Source of the DNA: Mycobacterium shinjukuense
Lineage (GTDB): Bacteria; Actinomycetota; Actinomycetes; Mycobacteriales; Mycobacteriaceae
Direction: 5' to 3'
Assembly (NCBI RefSeq): GCF_010730055.1
Contig: NZ_AP022575.1
Span: 496,001-560,000, forward strand
DNA: 64,000 nt
Shown here: positions 1 through 8,452 of the stretch, in pieces
Position numbering within the stretch: the stretch's first letter is position 1
Layout of the letters: each line of letters starts with the position of its first letter
The notes under the pieces: generated by a model
Told to the model about the DNA's origin: nothing
Seen by the model: only the letters and a program-made list of their open reading frames with translations
The model's database searches: none
Position numbers and translations under genes: made by a program

Positions 1-265
1 TCCTGCATCACCATCGGCGGGTTATCTCGCAGCCCAATCATTTCCAGCTCGCCGTAGGTAACGGTCAGGCCTGCGCCGACGAGAAGGTCTGGTGGTCGCG
101 GGCGGCCGACCAGACATCGGCGTGCCGCGACAGCACGTAGTAGTCGTGGTCGGGACGCTCCGGCGGGACGACGTGGTGCACCGGGTCGTGGTCCCGCAGC
201 GCCCGATTCATCGGCCAGGGATTCGGCCAGCTCTCCGCGGTGGCGAGCCGAAAGCCGCGAGACAT
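1..265 (-). pseudogene. cyp130: Cytochrome P450 CYP130, N-terminal part, frameshifted, runs off left edge
   Basis: Only the first part of a P450 haem monooxygenase is present. The start is an ATG at 265 (MSRGFRLATAESWPNPWPM), and the residues up to FSSAQ match CYP130 (Rv1256c) as I recall it. After about 63 residues the frame hits a TGA at 65-67. The expected continuation (GLTVTYGELEMIGL) is present in the next frame right up to the window edge, so one base is missing around 69-73. Restoring a single C in the forward-strand run at 70-71 would rejoin the frames. The gene is therefore either a recent pseudogene or carries a sequencing error. The haem-binding part lies outside the window. Confidence 0.75.
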
Positions 266-351
266 AATGTCAATCGTCGATTGTGAACCTGGCGACGCGA
301 CACGCCGATGACGCGTCGTACGGTTCACACTCGGCCGAACGCCGCGACCGA

Positions 352-1719
352 CTAGATCCCGCTGCCGGGATTGAGGATGCCCAGCGGGTCCAACGCCCGC
401 TTGATGCGTCGGTTGAGGTCCATGACGTCGGGCCCCAGATAGCCGGCCAGCCACGGCCGCTTCAACCGGCCGACGCCGTGCTCGCCGGTGATCGTGCCGC
501 CCAGGCTGATGGCCAGATCCATGATCTCGCCGTATGCGACATGGGCCCGTTCGACCATCGCGGCATCGGCAGGGTCGAACACCAGCAACGGGTGGGTGTT
601 GCCGTCGCCGGCGTGGGCGATCACCGAGATCATCAGATCCCGCTGGGCGGCGATGCTCGCGATGCCGGTGACCAAATCCCCCAGCGCCGGCAGCGGCACC
701 CCGACGTCTTCGAGCAACAGCGACCCCTTGCTTTCGACGGCCGGAATGCACAATCGGCGGGCCGCGACAAACGCCTCGCCCTCGTCGGGATCGTCGGTGG
801 AAAACACCTCCGTCGCACCGTTTTCCGCGAACACGGCGGCCATCAGCTCGGCGTCCTCGGCGCCGGCGCGCCCGCGCTCGTCGGAGCCGGCCACCAGCAT
901 GGCCGCCGCCGCGCGGTCCAGGTCCATGCGCACCGTGTCCTCGACCGCGTTGATGGCCACCGAATCCATGAATTCCAGCATCGCCGGGCGCAGCCGCGCG
1001 GTCACCCCGAGCACCGCATCCATTGCCGCCCGCACCGAGGCGAAGCTGGCCACCACGACGCTGGACGCGTGCTGCGCCGGCAGCAGTCGCAACGTCACCT
1101 CGGTGATGACGCCCAACGTGCCTTCACTGCCGACGAACAGTTTGGTCAGGCTCAACCCGGCGACGTCCTTCAGGCGCGGCCCGCCCAACCGGACCGCGGT
1201 GCCGTCGGCCAACACCACCTGCATGCCCAGCACGTAGTCGGTGGTGACCCCGTATTTCACGCAGCACAACCCGCCGGCGTTGGTGGCGACGTTGCCGCCG
1301 ATGCTGCAGATCTCGAACGACGACGGGTCGGGTGGATACCACAGCCCGTGTTCGGCCGCGGCCATCTTCACCTCGGCGTTGAACAGGCCGGGCTGACACA
1401 CCGCGGTGCGGGTGACCGGGTCGACGGTGATGTCGCGCATCTTCTCGGTGGACAGTACGATCCCGTTATCCAGCGCGGTCGCCCCGCCCGACAGGCCGCT
1501 GCCGGCGCCCCGGGTGACCACCGGCACCCGGTGGGCGGCGGCCCAGCGCAGCACGGTCTGCACCTCTTCGGTGCGCCGCGGCCGGACCACGGCCAGTGGC
1601 GTGCCCGCCGACGGGTCGAACGCGCGGTCCTGCCGATAGCCGCCGGTGATCGCGGGGTCGGTGACCACCATCCCGTCGGGCAGGTCGGCGATCAGGCCGG
1701 CCAGCAGATCGGCGTTCAC
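352..1719 (-). CDS. FAD-linked glycolate/D-lactate oxidase-like dehydrogenase (Rv1257c orthologue)
   Basis: Flavoenzyme of the GlcD family, which oxidises 2-hydroxy acids. The 455 residues fit the family. The N-terminal FAD_binding_4 domain carries the motif RGAGSGLSGGATALDNGIVL near residues 70-90. The C-terminal FAD-oxidase domain has AHAGDGNTHP and ITGEHGVGRLKRPWL near residue 410. The start is a GTG preceded by AGGAT. It lies 10 bases downstream of the tap stop, so the two are probably cotranscribed. The true substrate cannot be read from the sequence. Confidence 0.9.
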   Translation of the reverse strand: MNADLLAGLIADLPDGMVVTDPAITGGYRQDRAFDPSAGTPLAVVRPRRTEEVQTVLRWAAAHRVPVVTRGAGSGLSGGATALDNGIVLSTEKMRDITVDPVTRTAVCQPGLFNAEVKMAAAEHGLWYPPDPSSFEICSIGGNVATNAGGLCCVKYGVTTDYVLGMQVVLADGTAVRLGGPRLKDVAGLSLTKLFVGSEGTLGVITEVTLRLLPAQHASSVVVASFASVRAAMDAVLGVTARLRPAMLEFMDSVAINAVEDTVRMDLDRAAAAMLVAGSDERGRAGAEDAELMAAVFAENGATEVFSTDDPDEGEAFVAARRLCIPAVESKGSLLLEDVGVPLPALGDLVTGIASIAAQRDLMISVIAHAGDGNTHPLLVFDPADAAMVERAHVAYGEIMDLAISLGGTITGEHGVGRLKRPWLAGYLGPDVMDLNRRIKRALDPLGILNPGSGI

Positions 1720-1729
1720 TGGGCCGATC

Positions 1730-2977
1730 CTACGTCGCCGGGAAGGCGCAGACCTCGGGCGCGCGGTCGAGTTCGTGCAGTGCTGGCAACCGGATACAGG
1801 TCATCCCGACCAACACGATCGGCAGCGCCAACGCCGAAAACGTCGCCTTCAGCCCGGCCACGTCGGTCAGCGGACCGGCCAGCAGCAAGCCCAACGGGCC
1901 GGCGGCGTAGGCCAGCGACGTCATCACCCCGACGACTCGGCCCCGCAGTTGCTGCGGCGCCCGGGTTTGCATCACGTAGTTGTAGATCGGCTGGATGGGG
2001 CCGTAGACCACGCCGACCAGCGCACACAACGCCAGGATGACCGGCAACGGCGGCAGGAGGGCGATCACGGCCGTCGCCGCCCCCAGCGTGAGCACCGCGG
2101 TCAGCATGATCGTGCGCCGCGACAGGTATTTCGCGAGCATCGCATAGCCGAGCGCGCCGACCAGGCTGCCGGTGGACAGGGCCACCAACACCGAGCCCAG
2201 CTGCGCGGGCTGCTGCCGGTCGCTGAAGTACTTCGGGAACAGCACGCTTTCCATCGGCAGATACAGCGCGGTCACGGTCAGGTCGATCAGCGCCAGCGTG
2301 CGCAGCACCCGCAAGCCCCACACGAAGCGCACCCCCTGGGCGACCCCGGACACCAGCCCCTCGGGACGGGACGGGTGCTGCGGTTTGTCGGCTCCGTCGA
2401 GCCGCAAGGCGGCGATCGCCAGGATGGATAACCCGAACGCCGCGGCGGTGATCCACATCGTCGTAATGCCGCCGACCGTCGCGATCATCAGGCCGCCCAG
2501 GCCCGGGCCGACGACCAGAGCCAGGTTGAGGATCGCCTGGTAGCTGCCGTTGACCCGGTCCAGCGACCAGCTCGCCCGGGCTGCGGCCTCGGGCAGCATC
2601 GACTGGCGGGCGGTAATCCCGGCCGGGTCGAAGGTGGCCGAGCAGGCGCCCAGCACCGCCAGCACCGCGACGTTGACTGCCCCCGCGCCGAACGCCCAGG
2701 CCACCACCGGGACGGCGGCCACCGCGGCCCCCGACAGCGCGTCGGAAACCATGGACACCGGGCGACGCCCGAAATAATCGACCGCGGTGCCGGCGACCAG
2801 CGTGGAGAACAGCAGCGGCAGCGTGGTCGCGCCGGCCACGATCGACGCCTGCCCCGCGCTGCCTTCGCGCTGCAACACCAGCCACGGGAAGGCCACGATC
2901 GAGATGCCGGTACCCGCGCACGCCATCAACGTGGCGAACAGGATCAGAAATGCCGGGCCGCGGTTGGTGTTTCTCAT
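1730..2977 (-). CDS. tap: Tap-type MFS drug efflux pump (Rv1258c orthologue)
   Basis: Major facilitator pump of 415 residues with about twelve hydrophobic segments. In mycobacteria Tap exports tetracycline, aminoglycosides and other drugs by proton antiport. The start MRNTNRGPAFLILF was chosen because it begins just before the first membrane helix. The reading frame stays open for another 890 bases upstream, but that extension is antisense to udgB and arginine/proline-rich. The loop between helices 2 and 3 has the MFS signature form DYFGRRPVS. The gene precedes the glycolate-oxidase gene by 10 bases and is divergent from udgB. Confidence 0.92.
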   Translation of the reverse strand: MRNTNRGPAFLILFATLMACAGTGISIVAFPWLVLQREGSAGQASIVAGATTLPLLFSTLVAGTAVDYFGRRPVSMVSDALSGAAVAAVPVVAWAFGAGAVNVAVLAVLGACSATFDPAGITARQSMLPEAAARASWSLDRVNGSYQAILNLALVVGPGLGGLMIATVGGITTMWITAAAFGLSILAIAALRLDGADKPQHPSRPEGLVSGVAQGVRFVWGLRVLRTLALIDLTVTALYLPMESVLFPKYFSDRQQPAQLGSVLVALSTGSLVGALGYAMLAKYLSRRTIMLTAVLTLGAATAVIALLPPLPVILALCALVGVVYGPIQPIYNYVMQTRAPQQLRGRVVGVMTSLAYAAGPLGLLLAGPLTDVAGLKATFSALALPIVLVGMTCIRLPALHELDRAPEVCAFPAT

Positions 2978-3070
2978 GGAGATCGCGGCCGAATCTAGCG
3001 GCACAGCGCAATTGGGGCCACCGAATTTCCTCGCCCCCTCGGGGCCTTCGCAACCGCGTCCGGCGCCTGA

Positions 3071-3898
3071 ATGCAGGATGTTTGTGTGCTCAAGCATCCC
3101 AGGACCGGCCAGCCGTTCGGCTCCCCGGTCGATCCCGGCACCGGCTGGCCGGGTGATCCGGCGACACCGCAGACTCCGGTGGCCGCCGACGCCGCGCGGG
3201 TCGAGCTGCTGGCGACGTCGGCCGGCTCGGTCGCGGAACTCGACGCCGCGATCAGCGTGTGCCGGGCCTGCCCGCGACTGGTCGCCTGGCGTGAGGAGGT
3301 GGCCGTCACCAAACGCCGGGCCTTTGCCGACCAGCCGTATTGGGGACGCCCGGTGCCGGGCTGGGGAGCTGACCGGCCGCGGCTGCTGATCGTCGGGCTG
3401 GCTCCCGCCGCGCACGGGGCCAACCGGACCGGGCGCATGTTCACCGGCGACCGGTCGGGGGATCAGCTGTATGCGGCGCTGCACCGGGCCGGGCTGGTGA
3501 ACCAGCCGACCAGCGTGGATGCCGCGGACGGCTTGCGGGCCAACCAGATTCGGATCGTCGCGCCGGTGCGATGCGCGCCCCCGGCCAACGCCCCGACACC
3601 GGCCGAACGCCTGACGTGCGCGCCCTGGCTGCAGGCCGAATGGCGCCTGGTTGGCGACGATGTCCGTGTTGTTGTCGCCCTGGGTGGGTTCGCCTGGCAG
3701 GTCGCGCTGCGGTTGCCCGGCGCATCCGCGAGCGGCAAGCCACGGTTCGGCCACGGCGCGGTGGCGCGGCTGGCTTCGGGGGTGCGCCTGCTTGGCTGCT
3801 ACCACCCGAGCCAGCAGAACATGTTCACCGGTAGGTTGACTCCGGGGATGCTCGACGACGTCTTCCACGACGCCAAAGTGCTCGCGGGAATTGGGTAG
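3071..3898 (+). CDS. udgB: Family 5 uracil-DNA glycosylase UdgB (Rv1259 orthologue)
   Basis: DNA repair enzyme that removes uracil, and in family 5 also other deaminated bases, from DNA. The active-site block GLAPAAHGANRTGRMFTGD and the C-terminal CYHPSQQN block are both present. A CRACPRL pair plus later cysteines fits the 4Fe-4S cluster of this family. The ORF gives 275 residues from ATG 3071. A GTG at 3086 (VLKHPRT) is an alternative start, and the N-terminal 40 residues are low-complexity and poorly constrained. The stop codon lies inside an 11-bp tandem repeat that continues into the next gene's leader. Confidence 0.9.
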   Translation: MQDVCVLKHPRTGQPFGSPVDPGTGWPGDPATPQTPVAADAARVELLATSAGSVAELDAAISVCRACPRLVAWREEVAVTKRRAFADQPYWGRPVPGWGADRPRLLIVGLAPAAHGANRTGRMFTGDRSGDQLYAALHRAGLVNQPTSVDAADGLRANQIRIVAPVRCAPPANAPTPAERLTCAPWLQAEWRLVGDDVRVVVALGGFAWQVALRLPGASASGKPRFGHGAVARLASGVRLLGCYHPSQQNMFTGRLTPGMLDDVFHDAKVLAGIG

Positions 3899-3919
3899 GA
3901 ATTGGGCAGGAATTGGGTG
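3887..3919. repeat. Three tandem copies of an 11-bp unit (GGAATTGGGTA type)
   Basis: Units at 3887-3897, 3898-3908 and 3909-3919 differ only in their last two bases. The array covers the udgB stop codon (3896-3898) and the ribosome binding site of the following monooxygenase gene. Each unit supplies an AGGA-like sequence. Confidence 0.9.
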
Positions 3920-3921
3920 AC

Positions 3922-5049
3922 GTGCGAACAGTTCTGGTTTCCGGCGCTAGCGTCGCCGGTCTGACGGCGGCGTATTGGCTTGGGCGGCATGGTTATTCGG
4001 TCACCGTGGTGGAGCGCCACCCGGGGCTGCGCCCGGGTGGCCAGGCGATCGACGTCCGCGGCCCGGCGCTGACGGTGCTGGACCGCATGGGGTTGCTGGC
4101 CGCCGCCGAGGAGCGCAAGACCGGCATTCGGGGTGCTTCCATCGTCGATCGCGACGGCAACGAGCTGTCCCGGGACACCGAATCGACGCCGACCGGCGGC
4201 CCCATCGACAACCCCGATATCGAGCTGCTGCGTGACGACCTCGTCGAATTGCTCTACGGGGCAACCACAGCGACGACCGAGTTGCTGTTCGACGACAGCA
4301 TCAGCGCGCTCGATGACGACGGCACTTCGGTGGGTGTCACCTTCGAGCGCGCCGACGCCCGCGGCTTCGACTTCGTCATCGGCGCCGACGGCTTGCATTC
4401 CAACGTCCGCAGGCTGGTTTTCGGCCCGGAGGAGCGGTTCATCAAGCGGCTGGGCACGCACGCGGCGATCTTCACCGTGCCCAACTTCTTGGAGCTGGAC
4501 TACTGGCAGATCTGGCACTACGGGGACTCGACGATGGCCGGGGTGTACAGCGCCCGCGGCAACACCGAGGCGCGGGCGGCGTTGGCGTTCATGGACCCCG
4601 AGCTGCACCTCGACTACCGCGACACCCAGGCGCAGTTCGCCGAGCTGGAACGGCGCATGATCGAGGACGGCTGGGTGCGCGCGCAACTGCTGCACTACAT
4701 GAAGTCCGCGCCGGATTTCTACTTCGACGAGATGTCGCAGATCGTGATGGATCGCTGGTCCAAGGGCAGGGTGGCGCTGGTCGGCGACGCCGCCTACTGC
4801 TGCTCGCCGTTGTCGGGCCAAGGGACCAGCGTGGCCCTGCTGGGCGCCTACATCCTGGCCGGCGAGCTGGCCGCGGCGGGCACGGATTACCAGCGCGGGT
4901 TTGCCAACTACCACGCCGAATTCGCCGGCTACGTCGAGCGCAACCAATGGCTGGTCAGCGACAACATTCCCGGCGGTGAACCGATACCCCAGGAGGAGTT
5001 CGACCGGGTGGTGCACTCGATCACGCTCGAGGATTACGAGCGGAGCTGA
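3922..5049 (+). CDS. FAD-dependent monooxygenase (Rv1260 orthologue)
   Basis: Single-component aromatic-hydroxylase-type flavoprotein (PHBH fold) of 375 residues. It has the N-terminal dinucleotide motif VSGASVAGLTAAYWLGRHG, the internal DG motif VIGADGLHSNVR near residue 155, and the second FAD motif VALVGDAAYCCSPLSGQG near residue 290. GTG 3922 (MRTVLVSGA) is preferred because AGGA lies about ten bases upstream; TTG 3913 is nearly on top of it. The substrate is unknown. It follows udgB by 23 bases and is likely cotranscribed. In M. tuberculosis the next gene would be Rv1261c, which is absent here. Confidence 0.88.
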   Translation: MRTVLVSGASVAGLTAAYWLGRHGYSVTVVERHPGLRPGGQAIDVRGPALTVLDRMGLLAAAEERKTGIRGASIVDRDGNELSRDTESTPTGGPIDNPDIELLRDDLVELLYGATTATTELLFDDSISALDDDGTSVGVTFERADARGFDFVIGADGLHSNVRRLVFGPEERFIKRLGTHAAIFTVPNFLELDYWQIWHYGDSTMAGVYSARGNTEARAALAFMDPELHLDYRDTQAQFAELERRMIEDGWVRAQLLHYMKSAPDFYFDEMSQIVMDRWSKGRVALVGDAAYCCSPLSGQGTSVALLGAYILAGELAAAGTDYQRGFANYHAEFAGYVERNQWLVSDNIPGGEPIPQEEFDRVVHSITLEDYERS

Positions 5050-5058
5050 CCCGCCCGC

Positions 5059-5092
5059 GGCCCGGCCGCCGGCATGCCGGTGGGCCGGGGCC
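5059..5092. terminator. Bidirectional hairpin between convergent genes
   Basis: A GC-rich imperfect inverted repeat centred on GGCATGCC (CCCGGCCGCCGGCA against its near complement) sits between the stop of the monooxygenase and the stop of the HIT gene. No T tract follows, as is usual in mycobacteria. Confidence 0.5.
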
Positions 5093-5093
5093 C

Positions 5094-5522
5094 TCATTGA
5101 CCGGCGTCGATCCGGGCCAGCGCCGCCCGCAACAGCGATCCGGTGGCTTCCCGGTCCGGATCCCGGCGCAGCACGACCCCCCTAGCGACCGAGAGCGTGT
5201 CGCCATCGCGCCGCGGCAGCACGTGCAGGTGCACATGGAACACCGTCTGGAAGGCGGCGCGGCCGTCGTTGATGGCGATGTGCGTCGCGTCGGCCAGCTC
5301 GGTCGCCCGGGCCGCCCGCGCGATCCGCTGGCCGATGGCGACCATGTCGGCCAACGTCTCCGCCGGGGTGTCGGTGAGATCGACGGTGTGTCGCTTGGGC
5401 AGCACCAGGGTGTGGCCGCGGGTGAACGGGCGGATGTCGAGGATGGCCAGATAGCCGTCGTCTTCGTAGATCCGGATGGCCGGAGCTTCTCCGGCAGCGA
5501 TCGCGCAGAACACGCAAGACAT
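5094..5522 (-). CDS. HIT-family nucleotide hydrolase (Rv1262c orthologue)
   Basis: Histidine-triad protein of 142 residues that probably cleaves adenosine nucleotide phosphoramidates or related compounds. It starts with CVFCAIAAGEAPA, typical of the Zn-binding HIT N-terminus, and has the triad HVHLHVLPR near residue 100. The start at ATG 5522 was chosen over an upstream in-frame Met because the family begins exactly here. It is divergent from amiB2, with the two starts 58 bases apart. Confidence 0.92.
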   Translation of the reverse strand: MSCVFCAIAAGEAPAIRIYEDDGYLAILDIRPFTRGHTLVLPKRHTVDLTDTPAETLADMVAIGQRIARAARATELADATHIAINDGRAAFQTVFHVHLHVLPRRDGDTLSVARGVVLRRDPDREATGSLLRAALARIDAGQ

Positions 5523-5580
5523 GTCGCCACGGTACTGGACCGGCCTGGGACCGCCGTGCGGATCGGGATACGCTGCGGCG

Positions 5581-6972
5581 GTGGACCCTACCGATCTCGC
5601 GTTTGCCGGCGCGGCCGAACAGGCGCGCATGCTGGCCGCTGGTGAACTCACCGCCCCGCTGCTCCTCGAGGTCTACCTGGAGCGGATCGAGCGGCTCGAC
5701 AGCGAGCTGCGCGCCTACCGCGTGGTGCTGGTCGACAAGGCGCGTGCCGAGGCCGCGGAGGCCCAGCGGCGCCTGGACGCCGGTGAGCGGCTGCCGCTGC
5801 TGGGGGTGCCGGTCGCGATCAAAGACGATGTGGACATCGCCGGCGAGGTGACCACCTACGGCAGCGGCGCGCACGGCCCGGCCGCGACCGCCGACGCGGA
5901 GGTGGTTCGCCGGCTGCGGGCGGCGGGTGCGGTCATCGTCGGCAAGACCGCGGTGCCCGAGCTGATGATCATGCCCTTCACCGAGTCGGTGACGTTCGGG
6001 GCAACCCGCAACCCGTGGAATCCCACCCGCACGCCCGGCGGCAGCAGCGGCGGCAGCGCCGCCGCGGTCGCGGCCGGGCTGGCCGCGGTCGCGCTGGGAT
6101 CCGATGGCGGCGGCTCGATTCGGATCCCGTCCACCTGGTGTGGTGTGTTCGGGCTGAAACCGCAGCGCGACCGAATCTCCTTGGAGCCGCACGACGGGGC
6201 GTGGCAGGGACTGAGCGTCAACGGCCCGATCGCGCGGTCGGTGAGGGACGCGGCGTTGCTGCTGGACGCGACGTCCACGCTGCCCGGTCCCGAGGGCGAG
6301 TTCGCCGACGCGGCCGCGCGCGAACCCGGCCGGTTGCGAATTGCCCTGAGCGCCAAGGTTCCGACCCCGCTGCCGGTCGGGTGCGGCACGGCGCAGCTGG
6401 GTGCGCTCGACCAGGCGGGTGCCCTGCTCCGCGATCTGGGCCATGAGGTCGTCGAGCGCGACCCGGAGTATCCGCCGTCGGCGATCTACGCGAACTACCT
6501 GCCCCGTTTTCTGCGCGGCATCAGCGACGACGCGGACGCGCAGGCTCACCCCGAGCGTCTGGAAGCGCGCACCCGCGCGATCGCGCGCCTGGGCTCGTTT
6601 TTTTCCGACCGCACGATGGCCGGCCTGCGCGTCGCCGAGACCCGGCTCAGCAACCGGATCCAGTCGATTTTCCACGACGTCGACGTCGTCGTCACACCGG
6701 GCACCGCGCGGGGTCCGTCACGCATCGGCGCCTACCAGCGTCGCGGCGGGGTGTCGACGCTGCTGTTGGTCGCGGCCAGGGTGCCCTACCAGCAGATCTG
6801 GAACCTGACCGGTCAGCCGGCCGCGGTGGTGCCGTGGGACTTCGACGACGACGGCCTGCCGATGTCGGTGCAGCTCGTCGGGCGGCCGTATGACGAGGCG
6901 ACGCTGCTGTCGCTGGCCGCTCAGATCGAGGCCGCCAGACCGTGGGCCCATTGGCGACCGCCGGTGTCATGA
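5581..6972 (+). CDS. amiB2: Amidase, amidase-signature family (Rv1263 orthologue)
   Basis: Serine amidase of 463 residues hydrolysing carboxamides. The catalytic Lys is in VAIKDDVDIAG near residue 82, the cis-Ser in the glycine/serine block GGSSGGSAAAV near residue 155, and the nucleophile Ser in DGGGSIRIPS about 25 residues later. GTG 5581 gives the expected N-terminus; longer readings overlap the HIT gene on the other strand. No strong ribosome binding site is visible, so the message may be leaderless. The natural substrate is unknown. Confidence 0.9.
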   Translation: MDPTDLAFAGAAEQARMLAAGELTAPLLLEVYLERIERLDSELRAYRVVLVDKARAEAAEAQRRLDAGERLPLLGVPVAIKDDVDIAGEVTTYGSGAHGPAATADAEVVRRLRAAGAVIVGKTAVPELMIMPFTESVTFGATRNPWNPTRTPGGSSGGSAAAVAAGLAAVALGSDGGGSIRIPSTWCGVFGLKPQRDRISLEPHDGAWQGLSVNGPIARSVRDAALLLDATSTLPGPEGEFADAAAREPGRLRIALSAKVPTPLPVGCGTAQLGALDQAGALLRDLGHEVVERDPEYPPSAIYANYLPRFLRGISDDADAQAHPERLEARTRAIARLGSFFSDRTMAGLRVAETRLSNRIQSIFHDVDVVVTPGTARGPSRIGAYQRRGGVSTLLLVAARVPYQQIWNLTGQPAAVVPWDFDDDGLPMSVQLVGRPYDEATLLSLAAQIEAARPWAHWRPPVS

Positions 6973-7026
6973 GACCCGGGCGGGTGGCCATCGCCTCGGA
7001 TGCCGGCGTGCCGGTACGTTGACTGC

Positions 7027-8181
7027 GTGGAGCAACCCTTGGAGGAAGACCTCCTCGACGGGCTGGAGGGCCCCGCCCGCGCGGAGCGCGCCGAGCTGGT
7101 GGCGTGGCTGCTGCAGCAGGGCATCAGCGCCGATGAGATCCGGGCGACTAACCCGCCGCTGCTGCTCGCCTCCCGCCGCCTCATCGGCGACGACGGCACG
7201 TACGTGTCGACCCGCCAGATCAGCCAGCGCTACGGCGTCGACCTGGAGTTGCTGCAGCGGGTGCAGCGTGCCATCGGGCTGGTCAGGGTGGACGACCCCG
7301 ATGCGGTGGTGCACATGCGCGCCGACGGCGAAGCCGCCGCCCACGCGCAACGGTTTGCCGAGTTGGGCCTGGATCCCGATCAACTGGTCCTGGTCGTGCG
7401 GGTGCTCGCGGAGGGCCTGTCACACGCTGCGGAGGCAATGCGCCACGCCGCACTGGCCGCGATCATGCGTCCGGGAGCCACCGAGCTGCAGATCGCCCAG
7501 GCCTCGCAGGCGCTGCTCACTCGGATGGTGCCGTTGCTGGGCCCGATGATCCAGGACATGTTGTTCATGCAGTTGCGGCACATGATGGAGACCGAAGCGG
7601 TCAACGCCGGTGAGCGAGCCGCCGGCAAGCCACTGCCGGGCGCTCGGCAGGTCACCGTCGCCTTCGCCGACCTTGTCGGGTTCACCCGACTGGGTGAAGT
7701 GGTGTCGGCCGAGGCGCTGGGGCAGCTGGCCAACCGGCTGGCAGACCTGGCTCGTGACCTGACCGCGCCCCCGGTGCGATTCATCAAGACGATCGGCGAC
7801 GCGGTGATGTTGGTCTGTCCCGAGCCGGAGCCATTGCTGGACACCGTGCTCAAGCTGGTCGAGACCGTCGACACCGACGACGCCTATCCCCGGCTGAGAG
7901 CCGGGGTGGCCGCCGGGATGGCGGTAAGCCGGGCCGGCGACTGGTTCGGCAGCCCGGTAAACTCGGCCAGCCGGGTCACCGGAGTGGCGCGGCCGGGCAC
8001 CGTGTTGGTCACCGATTCGGTGTGGGAGGCCGTCGGGGACGGCGCCGGGTTCCACTGGTCGTTCGCCGGCGGCCGTCGCCTCAAGGGTATGAAGGGCGAA
8101 ACGAAGCTGTTTCGCGTCCGACGGGACGCGGCCGGCGCCGATGCGTTGGGCAACGCTGATTCGCTCGGCTCGTCGGGCTAG
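7027..8181 (+). CDS. pH-sensing class III adenylate cyclase (Rv1264 orthologue)
   Basis: Cytoplasmic cyclase of 384 residues making cAMP. The N-terminal half is an all-helical autoinhibitory pH-sensor domain (residues 1-200). The C-terminal half is the class III catalytic domain, with the metal Asp in FADLVGFT, the Lys/Asp pair in FIKTIGDAVM and the transition-state Asn/Arg in SPVNSASRVTG. The first residues diverge from M. tuberculosis; GTG 7027 (VEQPLEEDLLDG) best fits the family start. Rv1264 is inhibited at neutral pH and activated by acid. A cAMP-responsive gene (Rv1265) follows on the same strand. Confidence 0.92.
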   Translation: MEQPLEEDLLDGLEGPARAERAELVAWLLQQGISADEIRATNPPLLLASRRLIGDDGTYVSTRQISQRYGVDLELLQRVQRAIGLVRVDDPDAVVHMRADGEAAAHAQRFAELGLDPDQLVLVVRVLAEGLSHAAEAMRHAALAAIMRPGATELQIAQASQALLTRMVPLLGPMIQDMLFMQLRHMMETEAVNAGERAAGKPLPGARQVTVAFADLVGFTRLGEVVSAEALGQLANRLADLARDLTAPPVRFIKTIGDAVMLVCPEPEPLLDTVLKLVETVDTDDAYPRLRAGVAAGMAVSRAGDWFGSPVNSASRVTGVARPGTVLVTDSVWEAVGDGAGFHWSFAGGRRLKGMKGETKLFRVRRDAAGADALGNADSLGSSG

Positions 8182-8429
8182 CGCACATGGGCAGGCCCGG
8201 AAGGACTCGACGGGGGGCGTCTGACTCCGCCCTACGCGGGTCGACGCGGCCGGCTACCACCCCATCTTCCGGCACTTTGGTTCGGTCGCTTCCGGACCTG
8301 CTTCGCTACCCAAACTACAGCGCAGAATGGCTGATAGCAATGGGTTTTCCGGCCGGCAGCCAGCGGGTGGGGCCGGTGGTCGACCGGGTCTCGCCGTTCG
8401 CTGCCGGTGAACAGGTCTGGGCAGCGGAG

Positions 8430-8451
8430 TGTAATGGTGTAATGATGTAAT
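8430..8451 (+). promoter_or_regulatory. Three TGTAAT direct repeats at 8-bp spacing ahead of Rv1265
   Basis: TGTAAT occurs at 8430-8435, 8438-8443 and 8446-8451, and the start ATG of the next gene is at 8453. The AT-rich triplet is striking in this GC-rich DNA. It may hold overlapping -10 elements or protein-binding half-sites. Confidence 0.45.
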
Positions 8452-8452
8452 C

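Noticed and set aside
283..2040. Long plus-strand open frame of 585 residues
   Set aside because: It is antisense to the glycolate-oxidase and tap genes and His/Arg/Gly-rich with no domain; it is a GC-bias shadow.
2978..3868. N-terminal extension of the Tap pump frame by about 300 residues
   Set aside because: It is antisense to udgB, Arg/Pro-rich, and the normal Tap start with its first helix is at 2977.
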